Shown: positions 10,711 through 21,023 of the stretch, piece after piece
Layout: every line of letters begins with the position of its first letter
How positions within the stretch are numbered: the first letter of the stretch is position 1
Assembly (NCBI GenBank): GCA_023213395.1
Contig: CM041465.1
Span: forward strand, 224,447,741 to 224,511,740
Direction: 5' to 3'
Length of the DNA stretch: 64,000 bases
Source: Cycas panzhihuaensis
Lineage: Eukaryota > Cycadophyta
Translations under genes and position numbers: made by a program
Notes under the pieces: model-generated
The model's input: the letters and a program-made list of their open reading frames with translations, nothing else
Told to the model about the DNA's origin: nothing
Database searches by the model: none

Positions 10711-10794
10711 GTCACATCCGCGCCACTTTCTATATCCGTCGGTCACATCCGCGCCACTTTCTATATCCGTCGGTCACATCCGCGCCACTTTCTA
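10711..10794. repeat. 31-bp minisatellite in Gypsy-2
   Basis: Two complete and one partial copy (22 bp) of a 31-bp unit beginning GTCACATCCGCGCCACTTTC, at 10711, 10742 and 10773, with no mismatches visible. It lies between the integrase stop and the accessory ORF. The surrounding 10521-10865 stretch has no ORF that I can assign. Confidence 0.9.
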
Positions 10795-10865
10795 ACCTTA
10801 ATTACCTTCGAACCCTTGTACTATCTACTAATTATGATGATTTCACCCTTTTTTTTTTACATTCG

Positions 10866-11960
10866 CTATAATTTTAATCTACTGCCATTGACTAATTTAG
10901 TCAATGGCTGTCCATTCAATTGCTGCAATCTCACTGCTCCATTGTCATAAATGAATTGAATCCTATATGGTCCTAACCATCTGATTTTCATTTTTCCTAG
11001 TTTAAATTTAAATTTACTATTATACAATAATACCAAATCATTTACCTTAAATTCGAGTTTTTTGAGATGGCGATCATGCCATGCTTTCCGTCTTTTCTTC
11101 TCCACTTTTATTTCCCATAGTGCTCGCGCTCTGGTCTCATCCAACTTCATTAACTGAATCAATCGCTGGTCAAGGGAAATCTCAGGATCTGTCATGAGGT
11201 ATTGTGCCACTCTCAAGCTTTCTGCTTGAAATTCGAGAGGAACCATAGCTTCCAATCCATACACCAACTGAAATGGTGTTTGTTTATGTGATCACTTCTT
11301 CATTGTTCTGTCTGCCCAAAGGACTGAATGCAACTTTTCTGCCCAATCAGTTCGTTGTCCATTGCAGATTTTCATCAAGGCGATCTTCAAAATTTTATTT
11401 GTACTTTCTACTTGACCATTTGCTCTAGGATAATATGGCGAAGATTTGCCATGTTGAATAAAAAATTCTGTAGTCAAGTATCTGATTGTTTGATTCAAGA
11501 AAGCACCTCCTTGATCAGACACAATCTCTAAGGGACAACCGAACCTTACAATAATAACTTCATACAAGAAGCGAGCTGTGCTTCTTGCATCACATCTCTT
11601 CATTGGTTTAGCCTCAGTCCATTTAGTTAAAAAGTCTGTGGCTACCAATATATACCTTGCATTAGTCCTTCTTGCTGGGGGACTGATTGGTCCAACAAAA
11701 TCTAATCCCCATTTTTCAAATGGAGCTCGGGCCAGTATGGGATGAAGCGGCATAAAATTCTGTTTTGATGGCTTTCCTGCTCGTTGACAAATATCACAGG
11801 TTTTTACCCACTTTTCCGCATCTTCGAACAGCGTTGGCCACCATAATCCTCACAATATTTTTCTGGCTGTGGCTTCTCCTCCATGATGTGTTGCAGCTAT
11901 CCCTTCATGGGCTTCTTTCGGCAATGGTTCTACTTCATGTTAAAGTATACACCTTCGCAA
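10866..11960 (-). pseudogene. Gypsy-2 integrase
   Basis: Integrase with the zinc-binding Cys pair KTCDICQRAGKPSKQ (about 11765-11810). The core has FEKWGLDFVGPI, FGCPLEIVSDQGGAFLNQ and YPRANGQVESTNKIL, so all three acidic residues are readable. The C-terminal domain at 10866-11267 holds YGLEAMVPLEF, RKAWHDRHLKK and MKIRWLGPYRIQF. There is no chromodomain, unlike Gypsy-1. Breaks lie at about 11268-11290 and 11754. Confidence 0.9.
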
Positions 11961-12602
11961 AATTGTATCAGGTCCTAATTTATATAACATACCACCTATC
12001 AGTTGGAATGGGAAAGTTTTCTTAATAAAACTTTTCCTTTCAACCTTTTCCATTCCTTGAGGTGTTTGTCCTGTTGTTAAATATTCCACGATTCCCTCGT
12101 ACCACCCTGGCACGGCCTCAACTGAGAATAATTTATGATCTGGAAAATCATCAAATACTCCCATACTTGTTTTATTGTCTTTTATCCGTGACAATTGATC
12201 TGGTATAATGTGTTTTTCCCCTTTTTTTACCACAATTTTAAACATAAATTCTTGAAATAACATTAGCCAGCGGCTAATTCTCCCCTACAGAATTGGTTTA
12301 TTAATCAAATATTGAAGAGCCTGATGATCTACAAAAAATACAAATGGATTTGCCAACAAATAATGCCGAAACTTTTGCAAGGCATACACCATGCCTAATC
12401 CTTCTCGTTCGGTAACTGTATAGTTACGCTCAACGGATGTCAATTTCTTAATTGCAAAGGCAATTGGGAGATCTATCTTTTCATCTACCGGTTGGGCCAA
12501 TACACAGCCAATGACATACAGTGATGCGTCTACATGTACATGGAATGGTTTGTTCCAGTTTGGAAATTTAAGTACAGGAGCTTCAACTATCTTCTTCTTC
12601 AA
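11940..12602 (-). pseudogene. Gypsy-2 RNase H
   Basis: The RNase H domain of the Ty3 type: VHVDASLYVIGCVLAQ with the first catalytic Asp, VTEREGLGMVYALQKFRHYL, and VFFVDHQALQYLINKPIL. The connection to integrase follows with HIIPDQLSRIKD. A stop falls after the PIL motif at about 12285. A frameshift or short indel separates it from RT near 12585-12602. Confidence 0.9.
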
Positions 12603-13605
12603 AGCATTCGAAAGATAGTTGCTGTTGTAATGTCCATTCCCACTTAGTGGCTTTTTTCAACAAGGACTCCAAAGGATAGGCTATCCGAGCATAATTTCTT
12701 ATAAATTTCCGGTAATAACCAGTCATTCCTAAGAAACCTTTGAGATTCTTTGGTGTTTGAGGAATAGGGAATCTCAAAATTATTTCTACCTTTGCCGGGT
12801 CAGTCTTCAGTCCTTCCTTCGAGACAATATGTCCCAGCAACAATCCAAATGGTAGCAGAAAGGTACATTTATCTGGATTTAAACATAGTCTACTTTCCCT
12901 GCACAATTCTAACATCAGCCTTAATTGAGACAAATGTTCTTCTATTGTGCTATACAGAGTCCAATCTTCTAAAAATACTTCCACTGCTTTCCCTAACAAT
13001 TTCCGAAAGATGTTTAAAATAACCCTTTGAAAGGTTGCTGGAGCATTTGTCAGCCCAATTGGCATGACTCTATATGCAGATGTACCCCATTCTGTAACAA
13101 ATGTTGTCTTCAACTGGTCCTCAAGTGCAATACGAACTTGATTATAACCACTGAATCCATTTGTGAATGAGAAGATTTCATGTCCCGCTACTTTCTCCAA
13201 CACATCTTCGGTGAAGGGTATAGGGAATGGATCTTTCTTTGTTGCTTTATTCAAAGCTCTGTAATCAACGCATATGCGTAATTTCCCATTCTTTTTGGGT
13301 ACTACCACCACTGGGCTTACCCATTCACTGTTTTCCACTTCAAAGATATATCCCGCTTCTAATTCTATTTTCACCTGCTCCTTGTAACGAGGATTCATCC
13401 TGTAAGGTCTTTGCTTTACTGGTTTTGCATTTTCCATTAGCTCAATTTTGTGTTCTCCCATCTCTGGGGGGATTCCCTTTAGGTCTTTATAAGACCATGC
13501 GAAGACATCCTTAAATTCCTGAAAAAAAGATGTAGCTTTTTGCATTATTACAGGTTCCCAGTAATCACCTATTTGTATCCACTTGGGATTGTCCTCCGTC
13601 CCCAC
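12583..13605 (-). pseudogene. Gypsy-2 reverse transcriptase
   Basis: The longest open frame of the window (340 codons). RT signatures in order: KDVFAWSYKDLKGIPPEMGE, SPVVVVPKKNGKLRICVDYR, FSGYNQVRIALEDQLKTTF, MPIGLTNAPATFQR, VEVFLEDWTLYS, LLLGHIVSKEGLKTDPAKV and FLGMTGYYRKFIRNYA. The catalytic box reads FLED where Gypsy-3 keeps FLDD, so the first of the two metal-binding Asp residues has become Glu. GFSGYNQV and FLxDW are features shared with Gypsy-3. Confidence 0.92.
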
Positions 13606-14058
13606 GTTAATGAGTTTTTAAGTTGGAGCTTTTCCCTCTGAATGGATTTTCCATCCGAATTCAGTTCATAGGCTGGTGCCTGCAAAATTTCTTTGTTCCC
13701 ATATTCAACAACAGAATATGTTCTAGAAAAGTTTCTTTCTTCTTTAGAATCTTCTTCAGAACATACCATATTTTTGGACAATTCATACAAGCAATCATTT
13801 TGAATTTCATTAAAGGGAAGAATTACATCATCTTCTTTAAAATCCCATGATACATTGTTACCTTTACTTGGTTGATCCAGACACAATTCCATCAGATAAC
13901 ATTTTGAAGATTCTCCGGTTTCTTCCCAAGCCGATTGCGGCCTAACAAATATGCATTTAAGTCTCACTTGCAATTTGTGGAGGGGTCTTTAATGCTTGGA
14001 ACGCTGTCTTCGAGCAGGAACTTACTATTGTGGCTGCTGACGCTGTCGTTGAGGACAT
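13606..14058 (-). pseudogene. Gypsy-2 linker between Gag and RT
   Basis: An acidic linker (open at 13569-13973) containing SWDFKEDDVILPFNEIQND and ending next to the WIQIGDYW motif that also precedes RT in Gypsy-3. No protease D-S/G-G motif or zinc knuckle is present between the truncated Gag (ending 14059) and this linker, so about 1-1.5 kb has probably been lost here compared with Gypsy-3. Confidence 0.6.
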
Positions 14059-14415
14059 TCAGTCTTCATCTTCTATTTTTTTGATATGTGGACCATCTGA
14101 ACACAGAGGCAGTACAATTTTCTTTCCTGCAGAATATAAAGTAAAAGTCAATTTTGTTTGAACTGCTTCCCAACTGGGATTTGTTCTTGCAACATATTGG
14201 TACCACGCGATTACTATTCCCCGTAATGTAGAAAAGAATCTTGCTTTGATCTCTTCCGGGTCTTTGATTTTCTTGATTTTTAACATATTGGAGAACAAGG
14301 CCAGATGATCTCCGGGATCTCCGGAACCATCGAACTGAAGATGTCCAAACATGGCATCATTCTGAACTACTACATACGGAGAAATTGTTTGGCTTCCTCC
14401 ATGACCTTGTGACAT
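14059..14415 (-). pseudogene. Gypsy-2 Gag, C-terminally truncated
   Basis: A Gag capsid-type domain of 118 codons starting at MSQGHGGSQTISPYVV. It has the typical FDGSGDPGDHLALFSNML and ARFFSTLRGIVIAWYQYV, followed by WEAVQTKL, and then loses similarity. It is related to the Gypsy-3 Gag (LRGVPLAWYKE). The zinc knuckles are missing. Confidence 0.85.
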
Positions 14416-14433
14416 CGTTCTTGGACCTGAAGA

Positions 14434-15567
14434 TTATGGTCTTGCCGATTCAATTATATTTAATTCTTCCTCGCTTCCCCCTTGTCTCAAAGTTGCACTT
14501 TCTAGGCTCTCTTCAATGAATGATGAATCTGTGAACATACGAGTCATTCTATACAATGGGTTTAGTACATGAGAATGATCTTCTTTACTCAGAATATAAT
14601 TCCCACCCACCGAGGTGGTGTTATATACTTCCAATTTAAGCAAATTTTCTTCTCTTATAACAGTCTGCAGACTTTCTTTTTGCTTGTCTGTTAATTCCTG
14701 CTTTTCTTCGGGATTCAAGTCCTCCTGCAATGTTTCTTTACACTTTGGCAAATCTTCAGTATTCAATATTACTTTCTTCTGTGAATTTTCAAGATTCAAC
14801 AACAATTCTATACAGTTCTTCTGCTGATTTTTCAGCCTGTCTGTATCTTCTTTAAGGCGCAACCCTTGCTGGGTTTGCCGGCCTACTACTTGCTGGGTTT
14901 TCAGCGGATTTCTAACTTCTTCTTGGCGCAACCCTTGATGGGTTTGCTGCCTTTCAACCTGCTGAATTTTCAGTGAATTATTTTCTTTTTCTTGGCGCAA
15001 CCCTTGCTGGGTTTGCCACCCTTCAACCTGCTGAATTTTCAGCAATTTATCTTCTTCTTGGCACAACCCTTGCTGGGTTAGCCGCCCTTCAACCTGTTGA
15101 ATTTTCAGCAATTTATCTTCTTCTTCTTGGCGCAACCCTTGTTGGGTTTGCCGCCCTTCAGCCTGCTGAATTTTCAGTAATTTATCTTGTTCTTCTTGGC
15201 GCAACCCTTGCTAGGTTTGCCGCCCTTCAACTTGTTGAGTTTTCAGCAATTTATCTTCTTCTTCTTGGCGCAACCCTTGCTTGGTTTGCTGCCCTTCATC
15301 TACTAAATCAATTACTTGTTTTTGTTTTAAATTTTGGATTATTTCAGAGTTTTCCCGTACTTGATCATCTTCAGAATTTTGCAGGTTTCTGCCTTCCCGA
15401 TCTTCTTTTTCCGCTTGGCTTAGTTCTTCTCTTTCGTCAGGAATTTTGCTTTCTTTTTCCTCCTTTGGTTGGCTCCTGTCTTCCTGGGGCTCCTCGTCTT
15501 TACTACATTCTACCGGTGCTATTGGGATCTGGCTTTCTTCCTGCCGCCCCTTCCAACTTCGCTTCAC
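14434..15567 (-). pseudogene. Gypsy-2 repeat-rich coiled-coil protein upstream of Gag
   Basis: A Glu/Gln/Lys-rich open frame of about 375 codons, split only by one in-frame TAG at 15211-15213 (Gln codon CAG to TAG). Its first third is acidic. The centre (about 14830-15290) is a tandem array of a 23-residue unit with the pattern QQGLRQEE-DKLLKIQQVEG, six full copies and a seventh degenerate one. The C-terminal part (ESATLRQGGSEEELNIIES) runs almost into Gag. The composition predicts a long coiled coil. The true start is uncertain: the open frame begins with a GTG codon at 15567 and no good ATG is visible upstream. It could be the Gag N-terminus or a separate ORF1. Confidence 0.8.
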
Positions 15568-15730
15568 GGCTTTCTTTCACTGCCCCTGGTCGCGCGCCCT
15601 CCTGGCTCTTCTCTGCATCCCAGCGTCGGCTTCTTTCGTCTCGCGTCTCTGTCTTCTTCAGCGAGTTGACCCTAGGTGGCATGAGTGGCCTCTGGTTTTT
15701 AACGTTTCATCGTGCTTCTGTTAGGAAATT

Positions 15731-15744
15731 CAGCAACGGAACCA
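15731..15744 (-). other. Primer binding site of Gypsy-2 (not initiator Met)
   Basis: The minus strand reads TCT then TGGTTCCGTTGCTG just inside the 5' LTR. Gypsy-3 has TGGTTCCGCTGCTCACG in the same place. Both start with TGG, the complement of tRNA CCA ends. I cannot name the tRNA from memory. Confidence 0.7.
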
Positions 15745-15747
15745 AGA

Positions 15748-16271
15748 TGTGTGCGCCTTAATCCTACTAGTCAACATACACACTTTAGGAAAAGAAAGGC
15801 ACACAATTGTGGGGTGAAATCATCAGGAATCAATTTTATTCAGAATAAGGCACTGCCTCTGGTCCTCTCACAACCAGACGCCTTGAATAAAGACAATCAT
15901 TGTCCTAACACGTGGCACAGCCCCAACTAATATACATGCATGCACATTGGACTGGACTCACTCTGCTTATCGCATATTGCGGTTTTAACTCTTATATACA
16001 ATACATGTTTAGTTACATAACTGTTTTTTCAAAATTGGTCCTACTCAATGACTTATTCATTTTCAACTGTTTTTGGTCTGCCCGCTACCCGGATCGACCC
16101 ATAACTTGCCCGAGTTGCCACTGTAGTAGCTGCTGCCGCACCTGAGTAGCAGTTGCCGCACCTTCATAGCAAAGATGTAGCGACTTCGCACCTTCAGAGC
16201 GACAAGAGCGCTTGTAGCAAGCGATGCTTGGCGACCATATCTTCAAAATTGACTGCTTTTATCCGCACACA
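15748..16271 (-). repeat. 5' LTR of Gypsy-2
   Basis: A 524-bp LTR starting TGTGTGCGCC and ending CCGCACACA. It pairs with 8208-8760, with scattered substitutions and differences in the GTAGCAGC-rich block (about 16120-16225). The second TSD copy follows at 16272. Confidence 0.9.
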
Positions 16272-16680
16272 CGGATATCATTGTAGGCAATTACAGGACA
16301 AAATGACACCCCTCAAACATTATGGTTCTAGGGGTTAATCCAAGGGACACCAATTGCCATTTTAATTAATGGCGAAAGTACTCCCAACTTTATAAATTGG
16401 CCAACAACAAAGAAATTAGGATTACCCATAAAAGCACTCAACGCTTTTCAGGTTGTCATCGCCAACAGGAAATCCATGACATGTGGAGGGTATTGTCGAA
16501 AGGTGAACCTCCAGATTAATGATTACTCAGTAACCACCTACATGCTTGCAATGCTAGTAGGAGGAGTTGATGCTGTGTTTGGGATACAATGGTTACAAAC
16601 ACTAGGGAATGTGGTCATAAGCTATATAGAACACATTCATGAGCTTTGACTAAAAGGGGCATTGTTATATGCTACAAGCT
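16272..16680 (+). pseudogene. Gypsy-1 protease
   Basis: The Gypsy-1 frame resumes after Gypsy-2. The protease region reads GTPIAILINGESTPNFINW, followed by VTTYMLAMLVGGVDAVFGIQ and WLQTLGNV. The usual LIDSGSTHNFI catalytic box has become LINGESTPNFI, so the catalytic Asp is replaced by Asn. Stops occur nearby, so it is inactive. Confidence 0.75.
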
Positions 16681-16899
16681 CCCCGTACACCTCCAATGCA
16701 GTTGGTATCATCGCTTCGCATGGAGAAGATGCTAAAGAAGAACCCATCCGTGCATATAATAACATGTTATAAGATCATGGTAGAAGATATTCCGGCCGAG
16801 GCTTAGGAAATCATAGACTAGTATAGTTCAGTGTTCGAGGAATCCCTATTGGGGCCTCCCCCAATTTGTGGTTGCCAACATGCCATCGAACTAGTACTG

Positions 16900-17560
16900 G
16901 GTGCGGCTCCAGTAAACATTCATCCATATCGCCATCCCTATCATCTTAAGAGGGAAATCAAGCAAATAACTGAGGAGTAGCTTTTGCGCCAAGGAAGTAT
17001 TGTAAATAACCCCAACCCATTTGCATCTCTAGTCGTATTAAAACGGAAAAAGGATGGGACTTATCATATTATGTTGGCCATAGGGACCTAAACAAAATTA
17101 CGATCAAGAATTGCTATCCCATCCCACGGATAGATAACTTACTAGACAAAATACACAGAGAAAAGCATTTTTTGAAAATCAAACTTCGATCGGGATATTA
17201 TCAGATCCGCATCAAAGTAGAAGATGTATATAAGACAACATTTCGCACTCACGAAAGATTGTTCAAATTCAGAGTTATGCCATTTGGTTTAACTATGCCC
17301 TGGCAACCTTCCAGAGTACTATGAACACCATATTAAAGCCTTTCATATGGAAATTCGTGCTAGTTTTCTTTGATGACATCTTAATTTACAGCTCGACATT
17401 GGAGGAGCACTTAGAGCACATCAAGGCTATTTTACAGATTCTAAACATCAATTAGATTTTGCTAACAGGAAAAAATGCACCTTCGGATAAATGAAGCTCG
17501 AATATCTAGGAGACATCATCATATAAGAGGGGATTAGGATGGACCCTAAGAAAGTTCAAG
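16900..17560 (+). pseudogene. Gypsy-1 reverse transcriptase
   Basis: RT remnants in shifting frames: RDLNKITIKNCYPIPRIDN, LRSGYYQIRIKVEDVYKTTF, RVMPFGLTMP, and the catalytic VLVFFDDILIYS (about 17355-17390), then LEEHLEHIKAIL and LEYLGDIII. The FFDDILIYS box keeps both Asp residues. Stops include TAG near 16978 and several frameshifts. Confidence 0.85.
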
Positions 17561-18120
17561 CTATCATCAACTGGCTAATCCTTAAGAATATGATAGGGGT
17601 TCAAGCTTTTCTAGGCAAAGTTGGATTTCTTTGGAAATTTACTAAAGGTTACACTCACATTGCATCACCTTTAACATATCTCACTAAGAAAGATGCTTTT
17701 AGTTAGAACCCTGCTGTAGAGGATGCTTTTCAAGATCTCAAAAAGGCCATGATCACCGCCTCTGTGCTTGCAACTTTGGATTTCTGCCAGCCTTTCACTT
17801 TAAAGTGCAAAGCATCGGGAACATGGATAGGAGCAGTTGTTCTTCAAAATGAGTGACCACTTGTGTATGAAAGCAGGAAATTAATTAGTAGAGAACGACT
17901 AAAACCCATATATGACAAAGAAATGCTTGTAATTATGCATGCCATCCACCAATGGCGTCAATACTTGCTTGGCAATAAATTCATGATCAAAAAGCACCAC
18001 AATAGCCTTAGGTATTTTCTCAACTAGAAAAATCTTTCAAATGAATAACAAAAGTGGGTTAGTGTTATTGTAGATGCATTATCACGGATGCCAGAGAACA
18101 ACAGGGGAGAAATCTCGATA
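17561..18120 (+). pseudogene. Gypsy-1 RNase H
   Basis: Readable parts: FLGKVGFLWKFTKGYTHIAS, LTYLTKKDAF, DAFQDLKKAMITASVLAT, GTWIGAVVLQNE, YDKEMLVIMHAIHQWRQYL and VDALSRMPENN. This is the RNase H and tether of a Ty3-type polyprotein. At least four stops fall inside it. Confidence 0.8.
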
Positions 18121-18199
18121 TAAGCAATGTCCATAGCCACTCCTAGCTGGACAAGTGAACTAATCCAAGACTACCAAAGCAACCCTCTCTCCTAGAAGA

Positions 18200-19330
18200 T
18201 ATTGAAGGAGAACTAGGAAGACACCAAGTATGAGCTACGGGGAGATTTAATTCTACGAAAGGGAAAAATACTTATTCCAAGCTCCTCCAAGCTCAAGGAA
18301 AAACTATTAGAAGAAGCCCAGTCTGTCACAAGTGTAGGACACAAAAATCGATAAAACCTATTGTAGGATACAGAGCTCCTTCTTTTGGAAGGGAATAAAA
18401 GCTGATGTTCTTGAATTAATAGTAGAATGTGACTCTTGTCAAACAAATAAAAGTGAGAACACAAAAAATCCCAGATTGCTCTAACCTTTACCAACCCCAC
18501 AACAGAAATGGGAAGAAATATCAATGGACTTAATCACAGGCTTGCCAAGGTTGGAAGGCAAAGATGCTATTTTTGTGGTTGTCGATTGGCTCACAAAATA
18601 TGCGCATTTTAGGGGAATACAATCCACAACTAAGGCAAGCCAAGTAGCAAAAATATTCATGAAAGAAATGCATTAGTTGCACGGTCTCTCCAAGGTTAGA
18701 ATCAACGATTGCAATCCAAAGTTTATGGGTCATTTCTGGCAAGACTTGTTCAAATCAACTGGGACGAAACTATCCATGAGCACGGTGTACCAACTGTAAA
18801 CGAACAGACAAACAAAAGTTGTGAACAAATGCTTAGAAGGATACCTATGAAATATCACCTCCGATAAACAACTATGGCACAAGTGGCTCCATCTAGCCGA
18901 ATGGTGGTATAATACCAACTACCATACAACAACAAAGATGACTCCATTCCAGGTGCTTTATGGTTTTGAGCCACCATCCCTTCTTACATGGACCAAGACA
19001 TCAAGTGTGCAAATGGTTTGAGAACAACAGGAACAAATGGACTAGACACTCCAAATATTAAGAGACAATCTGAACATGGCGAGAAATTGAATGAAGCAGC
19101 TAGTAGATCGACATAGGTTAGAGAGATCTTTCTTAGTAGGTGACTTGGTTTTTCTAAGATTGCGACCATACAAGCAGTTGACGATGAAGCCAACTAGTAA
19201 ACAAAAGCTAGCTCCCAGAATTTTCGGACCATACTAGATCCTCGACAAATTGGAGAAGTAGCCTATCAGTTGGCCTTACCTCAAGAAAGTTGCATTCATG
19301 GTGTTTTTCACGTATCATATCTTAAACAAA
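18200..19330 (+). pseudogene. Gypsy-1 integrase, strongly decayed
   Basis: Scattered integrase parts survive: ELRGDLILRKGKILIPSSSK, LLEEAQSVTSVGH, then an unreadable core. Homologous words include a VDWLTKYAHF-like stretch near 18575-18605, and VGDLVFLRLRPYKQLT near 19140-19185. The last belongs to the integrase C-terminal (GPY/F) module. No frame is open for more than about 50 codons. Confidence 0.6.
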
Positions 19331-19399
19331 AACTCAAGGAAAAGATCACCCCACAAACTACAATCCCAAAATTGGATGAAGAAGGAAAGATCATTCTGG

Positions 19400-19560
19400 A
19401 ACCCAAGGGAATTATAAAGATTTGAGCCAAACAGTTACATTCCAGGGAAATAAGGGAGTACCTTGTAAAATAGAAGACCTTGGATTTAGAAGATGCCACA
19501 TGGGAATCAGAAGAATGGATTAGCTAGCATCCAAACTTACCCATGCATTGAAGGCAAAGC
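19400..19560 (+). pseudogene. Gypsy-1 chromodomain
   Basis: The frame reads KQLHSREIREYLVK, TAG, KTLDLEDATWESEEWI. This is the classic chromodomain pattern EYLVKWK..EDATWE. The Trp codon TGG in VKWK has become TAG. Its place at the very end of pol, just before the purine tract and 3' LTR, identifies a chromovirus. In the family the domain binds methylated histone tails. Confidence 0.8.
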
Positions 19561-19572
19561 AAGGTTTCAAGC

Positions 19573-19589
19573 CATGGGCGGGGAGGACT
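19573..19589 (+). other. Polypurine tract of Gypsy-1
   Basis: ATGGGCGGGGAGGACT lies immediately before the 3' LTR start at 19590. It is the likely plus-strand cDNA primer. Confidence 0.6.
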
Positions 19590-20076
19590 TGAAGTGCTTC
19601 TTCTACCTGTCAGGCTGACCTCAAACAATCCAGAAAACTCTTTACTCTAATTGACTTCTAAGAGTGATTTTGGCCAACTTCTAACAGGGATTTTGGCTAA
19701 CTTCTACCAGGGATTCTAACAAGGATTCTGGCCAACTTCTAACAAGGATTCTGGCTGACCTTTATCTAGATTCCTGCCCGCCTATATAGAGGGATATTGG
19801 GGCTCATTCTAACTTATTAGAATTGAAGTCTTGGCTGCTGTACTTTTGGCCTTTGGGCTGCATTTTTTGTGGGGGGAACCTCACCTCGAAGAGGGGAGCA
19901 TTATCGGGTGTTATCATTTATACTTCATAATTTTATTAGTATTTTCAATTATTTTACAGATATTAACCATAGCTATTTCAATTTTCTCCAAATTGCTAGT
20001 GTCAGAGCTATATTTAGTATATTCTATTTTAGTTTTGCTCTCTTTTCTTTCTAAAAGATTGTACAAGCACGCCACA
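19590..20076 (+). repeat. 3' LTR of Gypsy-1
   Basis: A 487-bp LTR from TGAAGTGCTTC to CACGCCACA, paired with 6368-6847. Short repeats of the GATTCTGGC type are rearranged compared with the 5' copy. Confidence 0.9.
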
Positions 20077-21023
20077 TTCCCCAACAACAAAGGTGGAAAT
20101 TAGACAACAACAGTCTAAAATGCATTTTCATCGGTTACTCTATTGGCAGCAAGGCATATAGAGTGTATGATCCCATTGCAAAGAAAATGCACATCTCAAG
20201 AGATGTTATATTTGTTGAGGATAATGAGGAGATGAAACAAACATCCATCCATGTACCTCTTGACAAAGACAAACAAATTGTTGAGGACTTCCTTCCCTCA
20301 CAATCTTCAACACCATGTTCATTTTTTGCTCCCGTTGCTTCTTCGTCGAATTCAACTCCATCTTCATCATCAACTCCTTTTGACCCTGGTAGTCCTTCTG
20401 ACGTTGTTCAACCATTATAGGTCCATGATGTTGATGTCACAGTTACAACAATGTAGAAGTTACATAAATGGTATACTCAGATAGTACAAGATGCACAAGT
20501 CATTGAAGGAAAATGCCCATAAAAAATGAGGTAGTAATCAGTCAATAATGCACTTAACGATTGAAGTACTTTGTGTTGGTGAGCCTTCCACTTTTGAGGA
20601 GGCTCGTAAAAATGAAAAGTGGAAAGTTGCCATGAATAAGAAAATCCATTCTATTGCAAAGAATGGAACATTGGATTTGTTAAAATTGCCTAACAGAAAA
20701 TAGGGAAACAATTGCAAAAGGAGACACAAAACTAAATTTTGATTTGACGGTTCTATCGAGTGACACAAAGCTCAACTGATGGCCAAAGGATTAAAAAAGA
20801 AAGAAGACATTGACTATGGAGAAACCTTTGCACCTATGGCAAGTATGAACACTGTCAAACCAATATTGGCCCGAGTTGCCCAATGCAAATGGTCAATCTA
20901 TCAAATGGATGCGATGAATGCCTTCCTAAACGGTGATCCTACAGTGGAGGTACATTTGGAGCAACCTCTTGGTTAGTGAAATACATTGAAGTAACATTTA
21001 ACATTGTAAACTTTAAAGTGGGG
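20077..21023 (+). pseudogene. H1 Copia integrase end to RT start (fragment 3 of 3), deleted
   Basis: H1 resumes with QRWKLDNNSLKCIFIGYS and AKKMHISRDVIFVEDNEE, a serine/threonine-rich linker (20300-20420), then the RT start: STFEEARKNEKWKVAMNKK, EDIDYGETFAPMASMNTV, and IYQMDAMNAFLNGD, ending at EQPLG (20972). Homologous elements continue with the RT core, but here a jump leads within a few bases to the sequence TAACATTGTAAAC next to the LTR, which in F1 lies after RNase H. The RT catalytic core and RNase H, about 1.5 kb, are therefore deleted. Confidence 0.8.

Larger units (their letters stand above)
8208..16271 (-). mobile_element. Gypsy-2, nested in Gypsy-1, with accessory ORF
   Basis: An 8.06 kb minus-strand Ty3/gypsy element. 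LTR ends TGTGTGCG and CGCACACA are perfect 8-bp inverted repeats. The TSD is cagat (8203-8207) against cggat (16272-16276), one base changed. Order on the minus strand: primer binding site, a repeat-rich protein, Gag, RT, RNase H, integrase, accessory coding region, 3' LTR. The protease and Gag C-terminus appear to be deleted around 14.0 kb. The RT resembles that of Gypsy-3, and both use the same unusual primer binding site. Confidence 0.9.
6368..20076 (+). mobile_element. Gypsy-1, chromovirus, nested in H1
   Basis: A Ty3/gypsy element of about 5.6 kb once Gypsy-2 is removed. LTRs are 6368-6847 and 19590-20076. The TSD is ttcct (6363-6367) against ttccc (20077-20081), one base changed. The H1 reading frame joins perfectly across it (MHIP, then QQQRWKLDNNSLKC). 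Order is gag, protease, RT, RNase H, integrase, chromodomain, the order of chromoviruses, which use the chromodomain to steer integration to heterochromatin. The body is heavily decayed, so it is one of the older inserts here. Confidence 0.9.

Noticed and set aside
10534-10950. Plus-strand frame of 138 codons across the minisatellite
   Set aside because: It overlaps the integrase end of Gypsy-2 on the other strand and consists largely of the 31-bp repeat. No family features.
14973-15761. Long plus-strand frame of 262 codons with repeated LLLGATLAGFAALQP units, looking like a membrane protein
   Set aside because: It is the antisense shadow of the Gypsy-2 coiled-coil repeat protein. The 69-bp repeat is open on both strands. 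The sense frame lies in the element's coding order upstream of Gag.
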